A DNA stretch of 64,000 nucleotides from Lunularia cruciata (GCA_948567375.1 OX419759.1:59559493-59623492); one strand, 5' to 3'; shown: positions 35,676 to 55,059, numbered from the stretch's first letter. The notes: generated by a model not told the origin, from the letters alone. Numbers and translations are program-made.

Positions 35676-36040
35676 TGTAACAATATGGAGTTTAGCGACG
35701 AAGTCAGTCGGGCTCACGAAGTAGCACATAAGACAAATTAGCCTAGAATATTCTGGAAGTATCTAGGAAGCTTCTTGGGAAGCTTCCCGGTTAGCTTAGC
35801 TTGCACCTTAAGTAAGTAGCTTCTAGAAGCTTCCAACTAGCTTAGCTTGCACGCCAAGTAGGCGGCTTCTAGAAGGAAGCTTCTTGAGAAGCTTCTTGAG
35901 AAGCTTCTCAAGGGCCTTGTATGTACCTATAAATACCAAAGCCAAAGCTCATGCTAGACATTCGGAATTTTCCCTCATTCCAATGTCCCAATGTGAGCTT
36001 CCATTCTCCTATTTCTCTCCTCGGTTTCGGTCTTTTTACA
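35676..36040 (+). repeat. 3' LTR of the younger element
   Basis: 365 bp, TGTAACAATATGG to TTTTTACA. It is shorter than its partner because blocks of the palindromic middle region, including the GTTAACTTGGCTTGCACTCT stretch, are missing. TATAAATA at 35928-35935. Confidence 0.95.
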
Positions 36041-36045
36041 CAAGA
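36041..36045 (+). other. Target-site duplication, right copy (CAAGA)
   Basis: Identical to 30809-30813. Confidence 0.92.
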
Positions 36046-36497
36046 GCCTCATCAAGCAATGGTTGATCAGATAGTTCACAATTTTGCCGGCGTGTTTTTG
36101 GATGATCTGCCAAAGAGATTACCTTTTGATCGTGGTATGCCCTTCAAGATTGAGTTATTGCCAGGGAATACTCCAATGAGTAGACCAATCTATCGACTCT
36201 CACCAAAGGAGTTGGAGAAGTTGCAAATAACACTTACGGAGTTGTTGGAGAAGGACTTCATACAAAAATGTGCATATTCCCCCCCCCCCATATCCCCCCC
36301 CCCCCCCCCCCCCGCAAGAGCTTTCCAACGGTACCTCACCCACTTGATTCTAAGATTCCTACATGAAGATTCCCTAAAAGATTTACTCTTCATGGATCAG
36401 ATGCATCAATGCATCAATTCCCTCATCAGTGTTGGATGGACTATTGGATTGGTACATGATGGAATTCTTGGATGATATCTTAATTTATAGCAAGACA
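36046..36497 (+). pseudogene. RT fragment of the older element, resumed
   Basis: 36046-36261 matches 33117-33330 of the younger element ([18 protein letters not shown]). After the C-tract repeat at 36262-36387, a short match to 33641-33727 follows (FMDQMH ... LDDILIYS-like), then similarity stops. Confidence 0.82.
36262..36387 (+). repeat. C-tract repeat inside old RT, shared with 24.5 kb
   Basis: Contains AAAATGTGCA, long poly-C runs (about 36271-36312), then CTTTCCAACGGTACCTCACC and AGATTCCCTAAAAGATT. It matches 24522-24660 in order and orientation and replaces about 300 bases of the older RT gene. Confidence 0.7.
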
Positions 36498-38483
36498 GTG
36501 TTTATCAATTTATTTTTATGTAATATATAATGGAAAATAAATATTTGGATAAATTTTACTCTAAGGTTTTTGCCTTTCCTTTTTGAATTTTAGCTAAAAA
36601 TAAAATATTATTTGATTAATTCCATAGAATTTGTCTTTGTTATTTTGAAATCTTCATCACTTGGAGAGATTTTATGGTTATTATTGTATGAGAATTTCTA
36701 TGTGTCTTCTTTCTATCATTTATTTTCAAGTAGATTTTATTTTATATTATTGATAGGTTTTATAATTAAATTAATCTACAAAAAATTTATGATTAATTAA
36801 TTTATCAAATATTATAATACAAAGTTATAGATAGATTGTAATTTATATGAAAAATAAAGGAAAGACCATCATGGGATAATTGCAAGGCCTTGTTTTCACC
36901 CCGGAATACAAAATGAAAAACAAATGAACATTTTATAATGGAAAATTTTATAAAATTGAGTATTAGATCTCATGTACAACATATAAAATTCCATTTAATT
37001 TAATTTAGTCTTTGGATAAACTGAATATATTTAATACCAATGGTAGAAATTCAGGTGCTTACTGAAAGGATAGTTATATTACTCTACCATTGGTGAATGA
37101 TAATTGCTGTAAGTTAGATATCAGTTTATAAAATATCTACTTTTGGAAACGTACTCTTTTCTTATTGAATCTAAAGTATAATTATATTTTAACACATTTT
37201 ACGCGTTACATACCTGTAAATATTTGTTGGTCTTGAAGAAATTAATGCTGCTACTTTATCCATCTTCGTGATAAGTGCTTATGATGAGCTTTCTCTTGAA
37301 ACGTTTTTCTCTCTTGGCTTTGAAATACCAGTTTCAATTGAATATTTCCACTATTTTATTATCAGTAAGATTAATTTGGAAAATACAACTTTGATATTAT
37401 ATTATGGAGACTCAGATATAATTTAAGACTTACAAAATTGATACTTCTTGATCAAGGTACATCATACACATTTATAATATTTGTATATGATAATGGTATT
37501 TAAAAAGTCATATTTCGTAATCATACTTGACTATCCTTTCATACATATGGAAAGAGACATCTTGGCTTAAAGCAGGGCTTTGTTTACTATTTTATAATCC
37601 TCTCTCCGATGGGTGACATAAAGCCAAGATAAATCAAAGGATTATATGACTAGAGCCAGAAGTGAAGGATCAAGCGCGCCAATACAACCCTAATTTCATA
37701 GTTTATCTGACAGAAGATAGTTCTAGTATGTAGTATACACATACTACACAAACGGCGCATCCATGTGCTTGTATTTACTGTTGCATAAGTTGAGGAACGC
37801 AAGGCCGGCAATGTAGATGTGTGAGCTAGTTACGGTTAGGTAATAATTTTCAAAAGACGAGAATGGATAATTTCCTACCAAAGAAAAGGAGTTCTGAAGA
37901 GATATGCTTTGCTCTCCTCCTTCCAGTCCACATCTGGAGATCACGCCCCACTTGCGCATGGCACATGCATTGGGCTGTATAATAGCACTTCGGAAGAAAT
38001 GATACGTACTCGTTACTAAAGTTCGGGTGAGAGAGAGAGGCAGATATTGGAATTTATTCTCGCAAGGCTACCTGATGTTTGTCACCTTTAAAAGTACTGT
38101 CTCACTTGTAGCCATTGCAATTATAAACAAACATAATCTTGCATACTGCAGAGCGCTCCAGACCTTCGGCATCATCCAGGTCGTTGTTTGTTTCCCCCCT
38201 GTCCCTTATGCTGTTCTTCTTCCACAAGATAGGAGGAGCACGGTGTCGAGTGATGCGACCTCTGTGTCCCTTGGTTGAATGCTTCATGACTTTCCTAGTA
38301 TCCGTTACGATGCTGGAAAGTTATCCACCCTAATGCTTCACGATTCTTTGCATACAGCACGAGTTTAGCTGTACCAGCCAAGAGTGGAAAAAAAGTATGA
38401 TTCATGTAGCTAGTTTACTCAAAGTGCGAACCATTGATGACTGAATGAATGAATGAACGAATGCTCAAAGTGAGCAAGTAGAA

Positions 38484-38570
38484 GAAAAAGGCGACCGCGT
38501 AGGAAAAATGAAGGATGGGAAGACCCCATCAAGCCGTACAAGGGAGAGACAAAAAAGGTAACATGGGGGA
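38484..38570 (-). repeat. Dispersed repeat copy
   Basis: AAAAAGGCGACCGCGTAGG ... GGATGGGAAGACCCCATC ... AAGCCGTACAAGGGAGAGA ... AGGTAACATGGGG. GATGGG and CCCATC can pair around a five-base loop. Confidence 0.75.
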
Positions 38571-41500
38571 GTAGTAAAAATATTGATGTACTAGCGTTCC
38601 TTGGTTAAACTATAGTTTCAAGATCTGAACCCAAAGAAACTGCAGAGAAGAGGAAAGAAAATCTAAATAACAGGACCAAGCGACTATGACGCCATACCAC
38701 TGAAGTGCAGAGGTCCGCCTATGTTTGCCGAAGTGAGACCATCCTGCTGTATTTTCAACTGCTTTCCTAAACACATCTACAAAATCGTATCCACTTCGCA
38801 GAAGTAGGCACAAATTGTCCCGAGATAACATGTTCAGAGCACTTCTTGTTTCAAATTGCGTAACAAAATCATAGGAACTTACTCCATAAGTAGTTTGTAT
38901 TGTCAGACCAACTAAAGTGGTCCGCCTTAAATTTGTAAGACACGTGAATAAATTCCAAATCTATCCAGAATGCTGGTAAAGTGGGGCAGCATACTGGTGT
39001 TGTGCACACAATGGGAAAGGCCAAAAAATATGTAAGAAAAAGAGAAAATAAACACTTTAAAGGTGAGATTCTTTTGAAAGAGAGTGAACGTGATTCCTTT
39101 CCAACTGGGAAGGTACACCATCCAGTACATAACGTACCGGGGTAGGGTTAATTTAACCGCAGTAAGGTTAAAATGAAAATTTGAAATCTAATCTCGGTTG
39201 ATGTTTCTTTAACGAGGGCAGGGGGTTGTTTCAACCAGGAACCCTCAAAAGCGATAAAACAAAGGAAGTCTCTTACACCATCTGTCACGGCGCTTTAGTC
39301 ACATGAACGCTGACAGTTTACAAGGGCTTTTCTCTGCACTAAAGGAATGGAAAATGGTGACATTCCTTTGAGTTTCGTCCATCTAGGTTCAAGCTCGACC
39401 ATCGAAATTTAAAATTCCCACAAGAGTAGAGTAGATTAAAGTAATTCGAACCCTAGACGACAATTCGTAGTTAAGGTGGAATAGAGATTGAAGTCAGAGC
39501 GAAGAGTAGGAATTCAAAGCGCCATGCAATGCAGGAGACAAACAAAGAGAGCAGAGGGGTAAATTAAGGAGTATTTTAGCGGATGGGGCCACTAGTGACA
39601 TCACCTCGTGATCGGGATTCGAGACGCGGTCAATAGTGCAGTTACGAGAGAGATCCCGAGAAATGTAGGGTTCAAAAGCAGACGATGACAGTTAATTAAG
39701 CGCTTGTATCGGTTTACTTTGTATCTAGATTTTGAAATGCGAGTGAAAAGAGTTGGAAACATGATAGTCGTGCATCGATGAGGTCAAAATTCAAAATTTG
39801 GAGAAAGAGTGGAGGATTTACTATGGTGCTGTAGTGAACATGCCGAGAAAAGCATTGAGAGTAACAGGGATAGTGGGGCTGGAGTAGGCTAGAGACAACA
39901 AGTGCGCATCTTTTTCAAGAGACGTTTATGCATTCCATGTGGATGGAAAAGGCACATGGTCAGTGTTGCAGGGATAGAAAAGCATGATGGTGCGCACATA
40001 CTCCTCGGTCCCAGGGCAGACGGAAGGAGAGAATGTAGAACTTCGTAAATTCGTGGATAGAGAGAGAAGGCGAAAGAGTGGTGGTCGTGATAAGTGTCAA
40101 GTAGGGGAATCGGAATGACACTCAAAGAGAGGACTCATCTATAACTACCAGGGCCTTTAAATAGAGCATGAACCCTTCGAGCAGGTCCGTCCACTGCAAG
40201 AGTTGAGAAGTAGAAAGTGGTCCTCTAGTACAACCAGATCATCTACTGTAGGTTGGGCTAAAGGTTCTTCTAACAATGTCATCCTTGTTGACTCCAAGTT
40301 ATGTTTCGTGTGTATCTATCCCCATCTCTTTCCTACTTGCCTACTTGCCTATTCACAGAATATTCTGATCCGGTAAAATCGGTCTGCAATCAAGCGGTAG
40401 TTTCTTGTGTTCGCCCTTCGTTGCGCATTCCAGAGGTTTAGGGAATCTAACGCAATCGAACTTTGGCTAGTCCGCGAACAAGTGGGAGAGTTCATCATCG
40501 TTGATTGCAGGATAGATTCAGATTCGCGACGAGAGATGTGGGTTGTAGATGACAGGGAGCGAGTGACTTAAACAATGCATGCTTTGGCATGAACACTTCA
40601 TGTGGAGAAGGGTGGAAGGCACAAGCTAGACGGACATCAATGCCTAGCTAGCAGCACGCAAATGGGAGGAAAGAGGCAATCTCCCTTCACAAACAGAGAA
40701 AGATGGACGAGACACATTCGACAAATGACAAAAAGTGAAAGGGGAGCGGAAATGGAAGCTGCTACATGGAAGAGGCCGACTGGAGTGGCAGTTGAAGACG
40801 TTAGGAGTTAAAAAGTGCTCTTTGCTTGCATCATCATGAGATTGCGATGGACTTGAATCTTCCGCTGCTGGCCTGCTTGAAGAATCTGCTCTCTTTCCTG
40901 CTGATTGATCGATCCTTCTTCTGACCATCTGAGAACATATTTCCAAGTTCCGTCCAACTATATCCATCCCCACACGAGAGAACGCCCTCGGTTTTCTTGC
41001 CTTCAAAGCTAAAACTGCTTAGTTCTAGCTACGCGGTGAAGAAAGCCACGCACACAAGCTTTGCTTGCTCAGGCTCACCTGGATTCTGGAACCATCCGAG
41101 TCCTTGCCGACAGCCATGTGCACCACCCCTCGTCAGTTCAAGTCGGAGAAAGTCGTCTTTCACTCTACCAGGAACTCAAGACTCACCGTCGCGAAGTTTG
41201 CCGGCGCTTGGCCTCATAGAACAAGGAGGTGTTGTTGAACATGACGAGATCGATTCTCTGAACGGGGATATCCTGTTGAAACAAATTTGAAGCCGAGCCA
41301 CAATGCTTGTTTTCATGGTAAAAGCTTGAATAGGTACAGCTTCTTGCAATCTCCTAGATAAGAAAAGTCTTTCTATGAGAATTTCTAAAGGAAGGAAATT
41401 GTAACATTTTATTTGTTCAAAGGCTAAGAAGCAGATTTTGTTTGGTTCTACATACCGTAAATGCGCTACGAACATATATATGAAATTGTTACAAGTATAA

Positions 41501-42860
41501 TGAGACATCGATGTAAAGCATCATTTCGTACTATTAACATGAGCATTTTTTGTCTCAAGGTTTAATAGTTGATCTCTATATTATGATCACATTCCGTTAT
41601 ATATTACAATCATCTCAGATCGTTTCTCAAGGTAAACAAGAAGACGAAAGTTTTGCTATCTAGTACTCAAAATTGATGAAGAGATAAACTTTCTTAACTG
41701 AAACATCCACACGGACCACCGGTAATTCAGTTGTGAGAGATCCAACTATACTACAGTGGTGTAGTGTCTCAAGTGCTTGTAATTATTTGCCCATGATCGC
41801 TGGTTCGTCACCTTCGCCTGTACAAGGCTCGCGACTGGGAGTTGCCGTCGCGCCAACGCAGTTCACGGTTTGAGATCCCCATCTATCAGGGGCTCTCTGT
41901 CCATACGTGTCATTTGCCCCCGATCTGCAGAACGGGAAGTCGATCACGAGGTGGAAGTTCCTTCACAGAGGAAAAGATTTCCATCCGTACTGCTCTTCAT
42001 GGGGCCATAGGACACCGAAACAGAAAGCCTAGCACATGAGTCCATGTTCCAGATGCTCAGGCGCTCATAGAATATCTGAAGATATTACTGTACAGAAGCA
42101 TGGAAGGTCCGTCCGCGTTTTCGTCCCTGGAAACTCCAGGACGTTCGGCTGAACTGAGATGAACAGAAAGGCCCGTCATAAGATATCCCTGCGCTTTCCA
42201 AGATGACGGAGAAAAGTCATGTCCGCACGCCACTTGTCAATTCAGTTGGACCTTCAACATCCGGCAGCATTTTCAAGCTCGTAAGCAGGTTCTTTCCCGT
42301 CCGTCACCACTACCTCCTCATCTCCCGTCGTGGCCAACACAGTCCACCTGTTTATATGTCACCTGTAGGTGTTATGACAGACCAGATAAAGTGCTAAAAT
42401 GCTCCTAGAAGGAAAATCTGTGTAAAATATATGCTCAGATCTACCTCAATTCTTTTGACCCCTGAATTGATGGGTGTCGATAATCTCGCCTTAATATCAA
42501 TTTTGGAGATTCCGGGCGGAAGGGTAGATCGCTAAGAATTAACGACATGGCGTGCTGTAGGTGGAGACTCTCTGTGGAACGGTGGTCCTTCTGTCCCCCA
42601 GTCTCTGAAGTATAGAACCGGTGAGTCCTGGTCCAAACTCCAGACTTCGGTCATCCTGTTTGGTTTGGTCTCTCCGCCCCAATCCTTCAACCTCGTGTAG
42701 TGACCGTTCCTAGGCATTAACTTCCATTCACACAGGCGGTCGCACCGTGCTTGGATTTGATGAAGATAAGTAATAATTATATTCTGTTTTTATAATAATC
42801 CTAAATCCTTATTCGGGAAATCTTTGTAGTCTCTGCTGCACTGCACATAAGTTTTTTAAG

Positions 42861-42950
42861 GAAAAAGGCGACCCCGTAAGAAAAACGATGGATGGGAAGA
42901 TCCTATCAAGCCGTACAAGGGAGAGAAAAAAAAAGGTAACATGGGGCTAA
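42861..42950 (-). repeat. Dispersed repeat copy
   Basis: Closely matches 38484-38570: GAAAAAGGCGACCCCGTAAG, GATGGGAAGATCCTATCAAG and CCGTACAAGGGAGAGA, then AGGTAACATGGGGC. Confidence 0.75.
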
Positions 42951-43290
42951 ACCCCGTGTTAACTACATAACTACATTGCCGGCTTAACGCTCGTTGGAGT
43001 TTCTTAGCTTCTAACGGGGAGTCGTAGTTAACGACCCGCTAAAATTGATCTTATGATGAACGATCTGCGTTGTCAGGTCTGGGGATATGGTTCGTACTGC
43101 AGTATTCATTACGGTCTACACCTGATCCCGGTCGATTACACTACAAATGTATTCAACGAAAATTTAGGGAGTGGACCCCTGCCTTTGTGTATGCCACATA
43201 GCGGGGCCGCGCGGCCTTATTCTGCCTGAGGATACCAGGGTTAATTTGGAGAACACAACGTTAAATTTAGCGGTTGATATTGGATGGATT

Positions 43291-45907
43291 TTTAATGTTG
43301 CGCTACTCTTAATGTGGCGGTAAGCCTGGTACTCCCGCGTCCCTCGGGATACGGCTGTAAAGACGTTATTGGGTTAGGAAAGGTAGAGACGGTGGTACGG
43401 TGCGTCTCGGGATGGGTTGTGTCGGCCGGGGACCGGCGCAGCGGGCCTGGAAATTTTGTTCGAAATTTGGGCGGGCGGGTAAGGCGCCGCTGCGCAGGCA
43501 GGGAAAGGACGGTTACAGGCGACAGGAGATAGCCAGTTGACCCACGGGCCTGGGCCCAAGTTCGCCTGCTTTCTCGTCGGGAGGGGTCCGACAGTGGAAG
43601 CAGGGAGAGGCGGACGAAACTCGCGGTGATTCTTTTGAGGAAATTCTGTTGCATTATGATGAGCCTTTCGAGTTGGGCGCCGGTGACAGGTCCCCTGCCG
43701 GGGACTAATCCCGAGCCTTGGAAACTCTGCCGACGAGAACTTTGAGGCCGGTCCTTCCGTGGGCAACGCATACCGAGATTCAAACAAACGACCGGCTTCG
43801 ATGGGAACTCCTCGGGGGACAGTGAGCAAGTTCATGTCTCGCAGCACGCGTAGTTCTTGAAGTCTTTCTTCCGCTGACGTCGCCGCGTGGTGTTCCTCCC
43901 CTTTTTTACTTTCTCGTCCAGTCCAGTCGAAGCCCAGACAAACCAAGCCAGAGCAGGCAGAGGAAGGGCCAGATCAAGACAAGTCCAGGCATTACATGGA
44001 TCCATGGCAGAAAGTAAAGGAAATATTTCAAAATTTACTTACCTAGGTTGAGGACTGGTTTCTGGTCGCAGGTTCTTCTTCTGTCGCGATCCGTAGGTAG
44101 GAGAAGGTTTACTGGAGGGGAATTTCCGTGGGAAATAATTTTCTGCTTTAGTTAAAACTTTGATTCTTTGTTTGTTCTCTGTTTCGCTCCTTGGTGCTGC
44201 GCTGTGTGCATGTAGTGAGGAAGAGAGAGAGTGAGGGAGGGAACGGAAGGAGTGGAGAGGGGGTAATGGTTTAGAGCGTGGGGGAGGGAGTTTTGCTGCT
44301 TCTTTTGATAGAGAGTGGGTTTGTGTGTCGCTGCTGCTGGTGGCGCTGGTGCTGGTGCTGCTTGGCTGCTGAGATTGAGCAGGCAGAGAGCGAGGCGGGC
44401 GGGCGGGCGAGCGAGCGAGCGGTCTTTCCTTCCCGGAGATCTAAAGCTTTGTTGCGTTGTGGATACATCTTTTTCTCGTCTTTTTCTCCTGCAGTGCTGC
44501 TTGCTGGTGCCGCGCTTGTACTCTCTCATTGGCTCGAGGCTTGACCTGTCCTCGCTTTCTGACTCGGAAACTCCAGCATCATGTGTTGCGATTACAACAC
44601 CCCCTTGCTTGAGACCTCGGCTTTCGTCTTCGTAGGTCCGAGAAATAGTAGTATCCGACTCGGCTCCGCCTCGGCTCGCCCGGTGGGGTGGTGTTGAATA
44701 GGAAAGGCACAGGGAGGGAAGGTGAAGGAAAGGGAGGGTGAGAAGGAGAGGAGGACAAAGAAGACCGGGAGCGGGGAAGGGAGGAAGGAAAACGAAGAAG
44801 AAAAAGATATCTCTCTCTGTTGTGAGCCCATGAGAGAGAGACAGATAGGCTATGGCTGCTCCTTCTCCCAGTACTTTCCCTTCTTGGTTCGCTATTTCTG
44901 AAGTTACTCCTGCCTCCGCTCGCATCCCATCCGTTGCCACTCGCATCTTTCCTTACAACGTCAATTATCAAACTATTTTTCAGCGTATCATCCCTGTCAA
45001 CAGGCTCCGTGCTCAGGTTCGTTCTCGACTCTCAAGATTGGATTTGCCTCTCTGCCGTCCAATACTGTTCGCTTTTCGTCCCTCATTTCCTGGTGTGGTG
45101 TCAGATGGGGTTTTGGACTGCCAATTGGCCTGGCTTTTTATTCGTTTGTGCCTCTCTGATCATCAACCTCGCCTCCCCTAGATTGGCCGCGTTCTGATCT
45201 AGAGATCGAAAGGTTTGTAATCTGTAACTTTTGGAATAGTGAGTTGATTTGCCCTACATGTCGGACCTCATCCGCGTGCGCCAGGGGTGAACTTTGTTCG
45301 TGCATATTATTTGTTGCCATCGTGGACTTTTCTGGTACAGATTAGAGGTTCCCAATCGGTTTGAGGGTAAGCTCTAGGGTGATGAATCTTTCAATTCGAG
45401 TGTCACTATTGACGAGTTCACCATGCCGGTTGACCACTGTATTCCTGTTGGCGGGGATTCGTTCACATTCTTTAGATCGGAGTTGTACCCAATGTGTGAC
45501 GACAGTCTCCGCTCCTTCTCTCTCCCGCTGAAGAGACTTCATCTTCAATGAGTAACTCGTGGTGTGACCTCTCCAGGAGATGGATGCGGTGTGGACGAAA
45601 GACGAACTTAGAAGAAGACTTTGATAACTATGATAGTGGATGCTAGACTCGATGTTGAATCCAGTTCACTGGCAGGAGGACGCTGTCCATTGGTTTAAAC
45701 TCGTGGAGTGTATTTTGCTCGAAGGATGGAGGAATTAATGGCTGAGGGAAAGAGCTGCGCGACGTAGATTGTAGAATGGCAGAGAGTTTCAAATTGTTAA
45801 GGACAACAACTTGTAGAGGGAGTACAGAGGAGGGCTGTTACAGACGTTGGAGTTGGCACGTAGGGTTCCGAACATTCAAGCGAGCTGTCTGGAACTGAGG
45901 CAAGGCC
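43291..45907. other. GC-rich promoter and 5' leader region of PI4K beta
   Basis: A GC-rich island (about 43390-43560) is followed by GA- and CT-biased tracts (about 44220-44260 and 44700-44830) ahead of the kinase start. Large open frames on the minus strand here reflect biased composition. A plus-strand ORF at 44852-45181 (109 codons, MAAPSPSTFPSWFAIS) lies where the 5' leader should be and could be an upstream ORF or a 5' exon; no domain is seen. The transcription start cannot be fixed. Confidence 0.5.
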
Positions 45908-52810
<6,903 letters not shown>

Positions 52811-54563
52811 TTCCGCGTGAAAGTCATGACTTCTCTTCCCACTTCAGAATTGGTCAGGTGCTGTGATACATCTTCACAGCCTGTGTAAGGTAATGCTTTT
52901 ATACATAGGTCAAATCTTGTACTCTATTATGCTCGGTCAAGCCAACATTTGACAGGGCCTTGCATGATGTTATTGCTTAGTAGATAACTTCAGGGAAACT
53001 GATATGTCCGTGGAATTCCACGCTCTTGATTCACAGGTTAAGCACAAAAGTAGGATTTCTAGGGCTTAGGAATTGTAAACTTCAAAGAATAAAGCTATGT
53101 TCTTGTTCTCTGATTTGCAGAAGTGAGGTTCCTTGGATGTCCTGTCCAGAGGATCTTGTTGGTCATACACGGGCCAGAAAGTGTTATCCACATTTGGCTC
53201 ACAATTGCTTCCTTTGTTCTGCAAGAATACCCAAATTGGGTTTTGGCATGCTTCTCATTACTTAGCTCGATACTTTCGGGATGTGAGAAATTCATTGGTC
53301 GTGAAAGGAGAAACTCCTTGCTCTGGTCTGTGATTTTGCGTATGTGTTCGAGTCTGGAATTTGATTTGAACTCCGACTACAAGTGGTTATTGTAAGGATG
53401 AACCTGGCGTGCAGTGCTTGTATAGTTCACCTGCATCTCTTTGTCTTCACAATCAAAGAGATAAGGTAGATTGGTTTTGGATGCTGTTGATAGTTCTACA
53501 AAATTTGTAATTATAAGTCAGAAAGCTTTTGGATTCCAGTCAAACTGTAGCTTGTAGGGAAATTTTACTCTAGATGATTGTCGCGGACACAATTTTGGCA
53601 GCAGTTTCTATCCAGATCCTGATCCTAATAACTGTATTAAGCAATTGTAAACTATTACCAATTTTGTGTCTCCTAATTCGATGTCCCTAAATCATCTTCC
53701 TGGTGTCATTGTTGGAAGAATGCATGGTTCTGCTATATGCGTATGTACCTTGTTACCGAATGAGATATTAAGCAAATTTTTTATACCATACGCTGTGCTG
53801 CTTGGTATCATGACGTTTGAATCATAGTTCAATATCTGTTCTCACCATTTGCTCTTCTACACCGCACCAGTTGCTGCTAACGTCGCATAATCGAAGCAGT
53901 TTCATGCCCTAGCCCTAGCTTAGTGACCTGGAACTTCTGCAATGGATTTCTAGTCTAGCAATTTTTTACTGCGCACAGCTCCACCAACTGCATGTTGCTA
54001 TGATGGAGTTGAAACAATTGGCGATGCAGTTGTAAGATTGAAGCGCACACCTCTCCATGACATCAATCTCTCATGTGTCACTCCTAAGATCTTGTGTAAG
54101 CAAGCAGTGTTACAAACCGACAAGCCCAATCTTGAGAATGCTACACGAGGTCCGCGAGAATACTGAATAGTAAAGGACGAGTGGGATTTTAAAACAAGAC
54201 ATATATAAGTTACTTGATGCGTAAGGTGCATCACCGCCTACCCTAAAACAGTAGCATATCTCGCTAGCAAGCCTCAACAGTACTCTCCCAGTTCACGGTT
54301 GAGTTTACTGCAAGCGTTTAATCTCTTCTGGATGATCTAAGGGGAGCACTCCCGTATCACTTGCCACTATCATGACGTACGCAGTGCTGCGGTGTGGTTG
54401 TGAGAACGTAGTGGATGACAAGTTCTGTGGTCCGATCCTCTATATGTCCGGACGAGATGAATGTAGCTTGAATGTTGAAGAATGTTGCAGCTTTGCCCAT
54501 GGAAAGTCGCCTAGTAAGAGAGGAGTAGTTTTTCTCTATTTGTTTAGCAGCACCTTTATCATT

Positions 54564-54719
54564 GACTTGAGTGTATGGCGTAAAACCATGAATTTAATAT
54601 TGGGGAGCATACCTTTCTACAAGATATTTACAATAATCTTCGACTTGGATGTATGGCGTAAAATCATGAATTTAATATTGAGGAGGATACCTTTCTACAA
54701 GATATTTACAATAATCTTC
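54564..54719 (+). repeat. Tandem duplication, 2 x 78 bp, in frame
   Basis: Units 54564-54641 and 54642-54719 differ at only a handful of positions. The unit is 26 codons long and keeps open the ORF 54372-54860, which reads a hydrophobic repeat (VWRKTMNLILGSIPFYKIF). The ORF has no recognised family. Confidence 0.88.
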
Positions 54720-55059
54720 GTGTATATTTGTTTTTGGTTGGAGAGAGGTTCCTTTTGCGTTTCTCATTCTTATCTCAATTTTGTTATACAATTACCATAT
54801 TACCAAAGGGAGTTCAGCCAATTAGATATGCTAGGAATACATACGATGGAGATCCTGTAGGAGAGTATTTACTTGCCATAGCTCTATATAACTTTGTGTG
54901 AGGTTACAACCAATTTCTCATCATATCTCTTTCTATTACTCTCATATGACACACATATTGTATGCCATTTGGAGGATGTAATTCAAGCTTTATTTAGTTT
55001 GACACTTTGCCTAGAGACTTGGGGTTTATGAGTACATACTTATACTTGTAAGTGCAAGG

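Larger units (their letters stand above)
30814..36040 (+). mobile_element. Chromodomain Ty3/gypsy retrotransposon, complete ends, coding dead
   Basis: Complete in outline: 5' LTR, initiator-Met primer site, gag, protease, reverse transcriptase, RNase H, integrase, chromodomain, purine tract, 3' LTR, and a 5-bp target duplication. The order PR-RT-RH-IN defines Ty3/gypsy and the C-terminal chromodomain places it among the chromoviruses. It cannot be autonomous: gag and pol carry about ten in-frame stops, at least two frameshifts, and an integrase missing two catalytic aspartates. It inserted into an older copy of its own family. The LTRs differ in length (426 and 365 bp). Confidence 0.95.
28518..36497 (+). 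mobile_element. Older Ty3/gypsy element, split by a younger insertion
   Basis: The 5' part is 28518-30813: LTR, primer-binding site, broken gag, protease and the start of pol. Its sequence resumes at 36046 with the next stretch of pol (reverse-transcriptase region) and fades out near 36497. The join is exact: the sequence before 30814 ends GGAGAGCCAAGA and after 36040 continues with CAAGAGCCTCATCAAGC, matching the uninterrupted order in the younger element (about 33100-33130). The right half also has about 300 bases of RT replaced by a C-tract repeat at 36262-36387. RNase H, integrase and 3' LTR are missing. Confidence 0.88.
36498..43290. other. Long spacer with repeat relics
   Basis: AT-rich to about 37700, then mixed. 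No conserved gene found. It has dispersed-repeat copies at 38484 and 42861 and a short GAAT microsatellite near 38442. Open frames at 40644-41006 (minus), 40997-41290 and 41842-42039 (plus) have no recognised domain and no supporting exon structure. Confidence 0.5.

Noticed and set aside
28518-36040. Tandem array of two elements sharing a middle LTR
   Set aside because: Three LTRs and two internal regions looked like an unequal-crossover array at first, but the CAAGA duplication and collinear continuation after 36045 show a nested insertion.
43292-43946. 190- and 163-codon overlapping minus-strand ORFs
   Set aside because: Two frames are open at once in a GC-rich island, which is expected from composition; no domain or exon structure supports either.
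44152-44946. 264-codon ORF on the minus strand
   Set aside because: Low-complexity serine/proline product from a strongly GA/CT-biased tract, overlapped by other long ORFs in several frames and lying over the probable PI4K beta leader.
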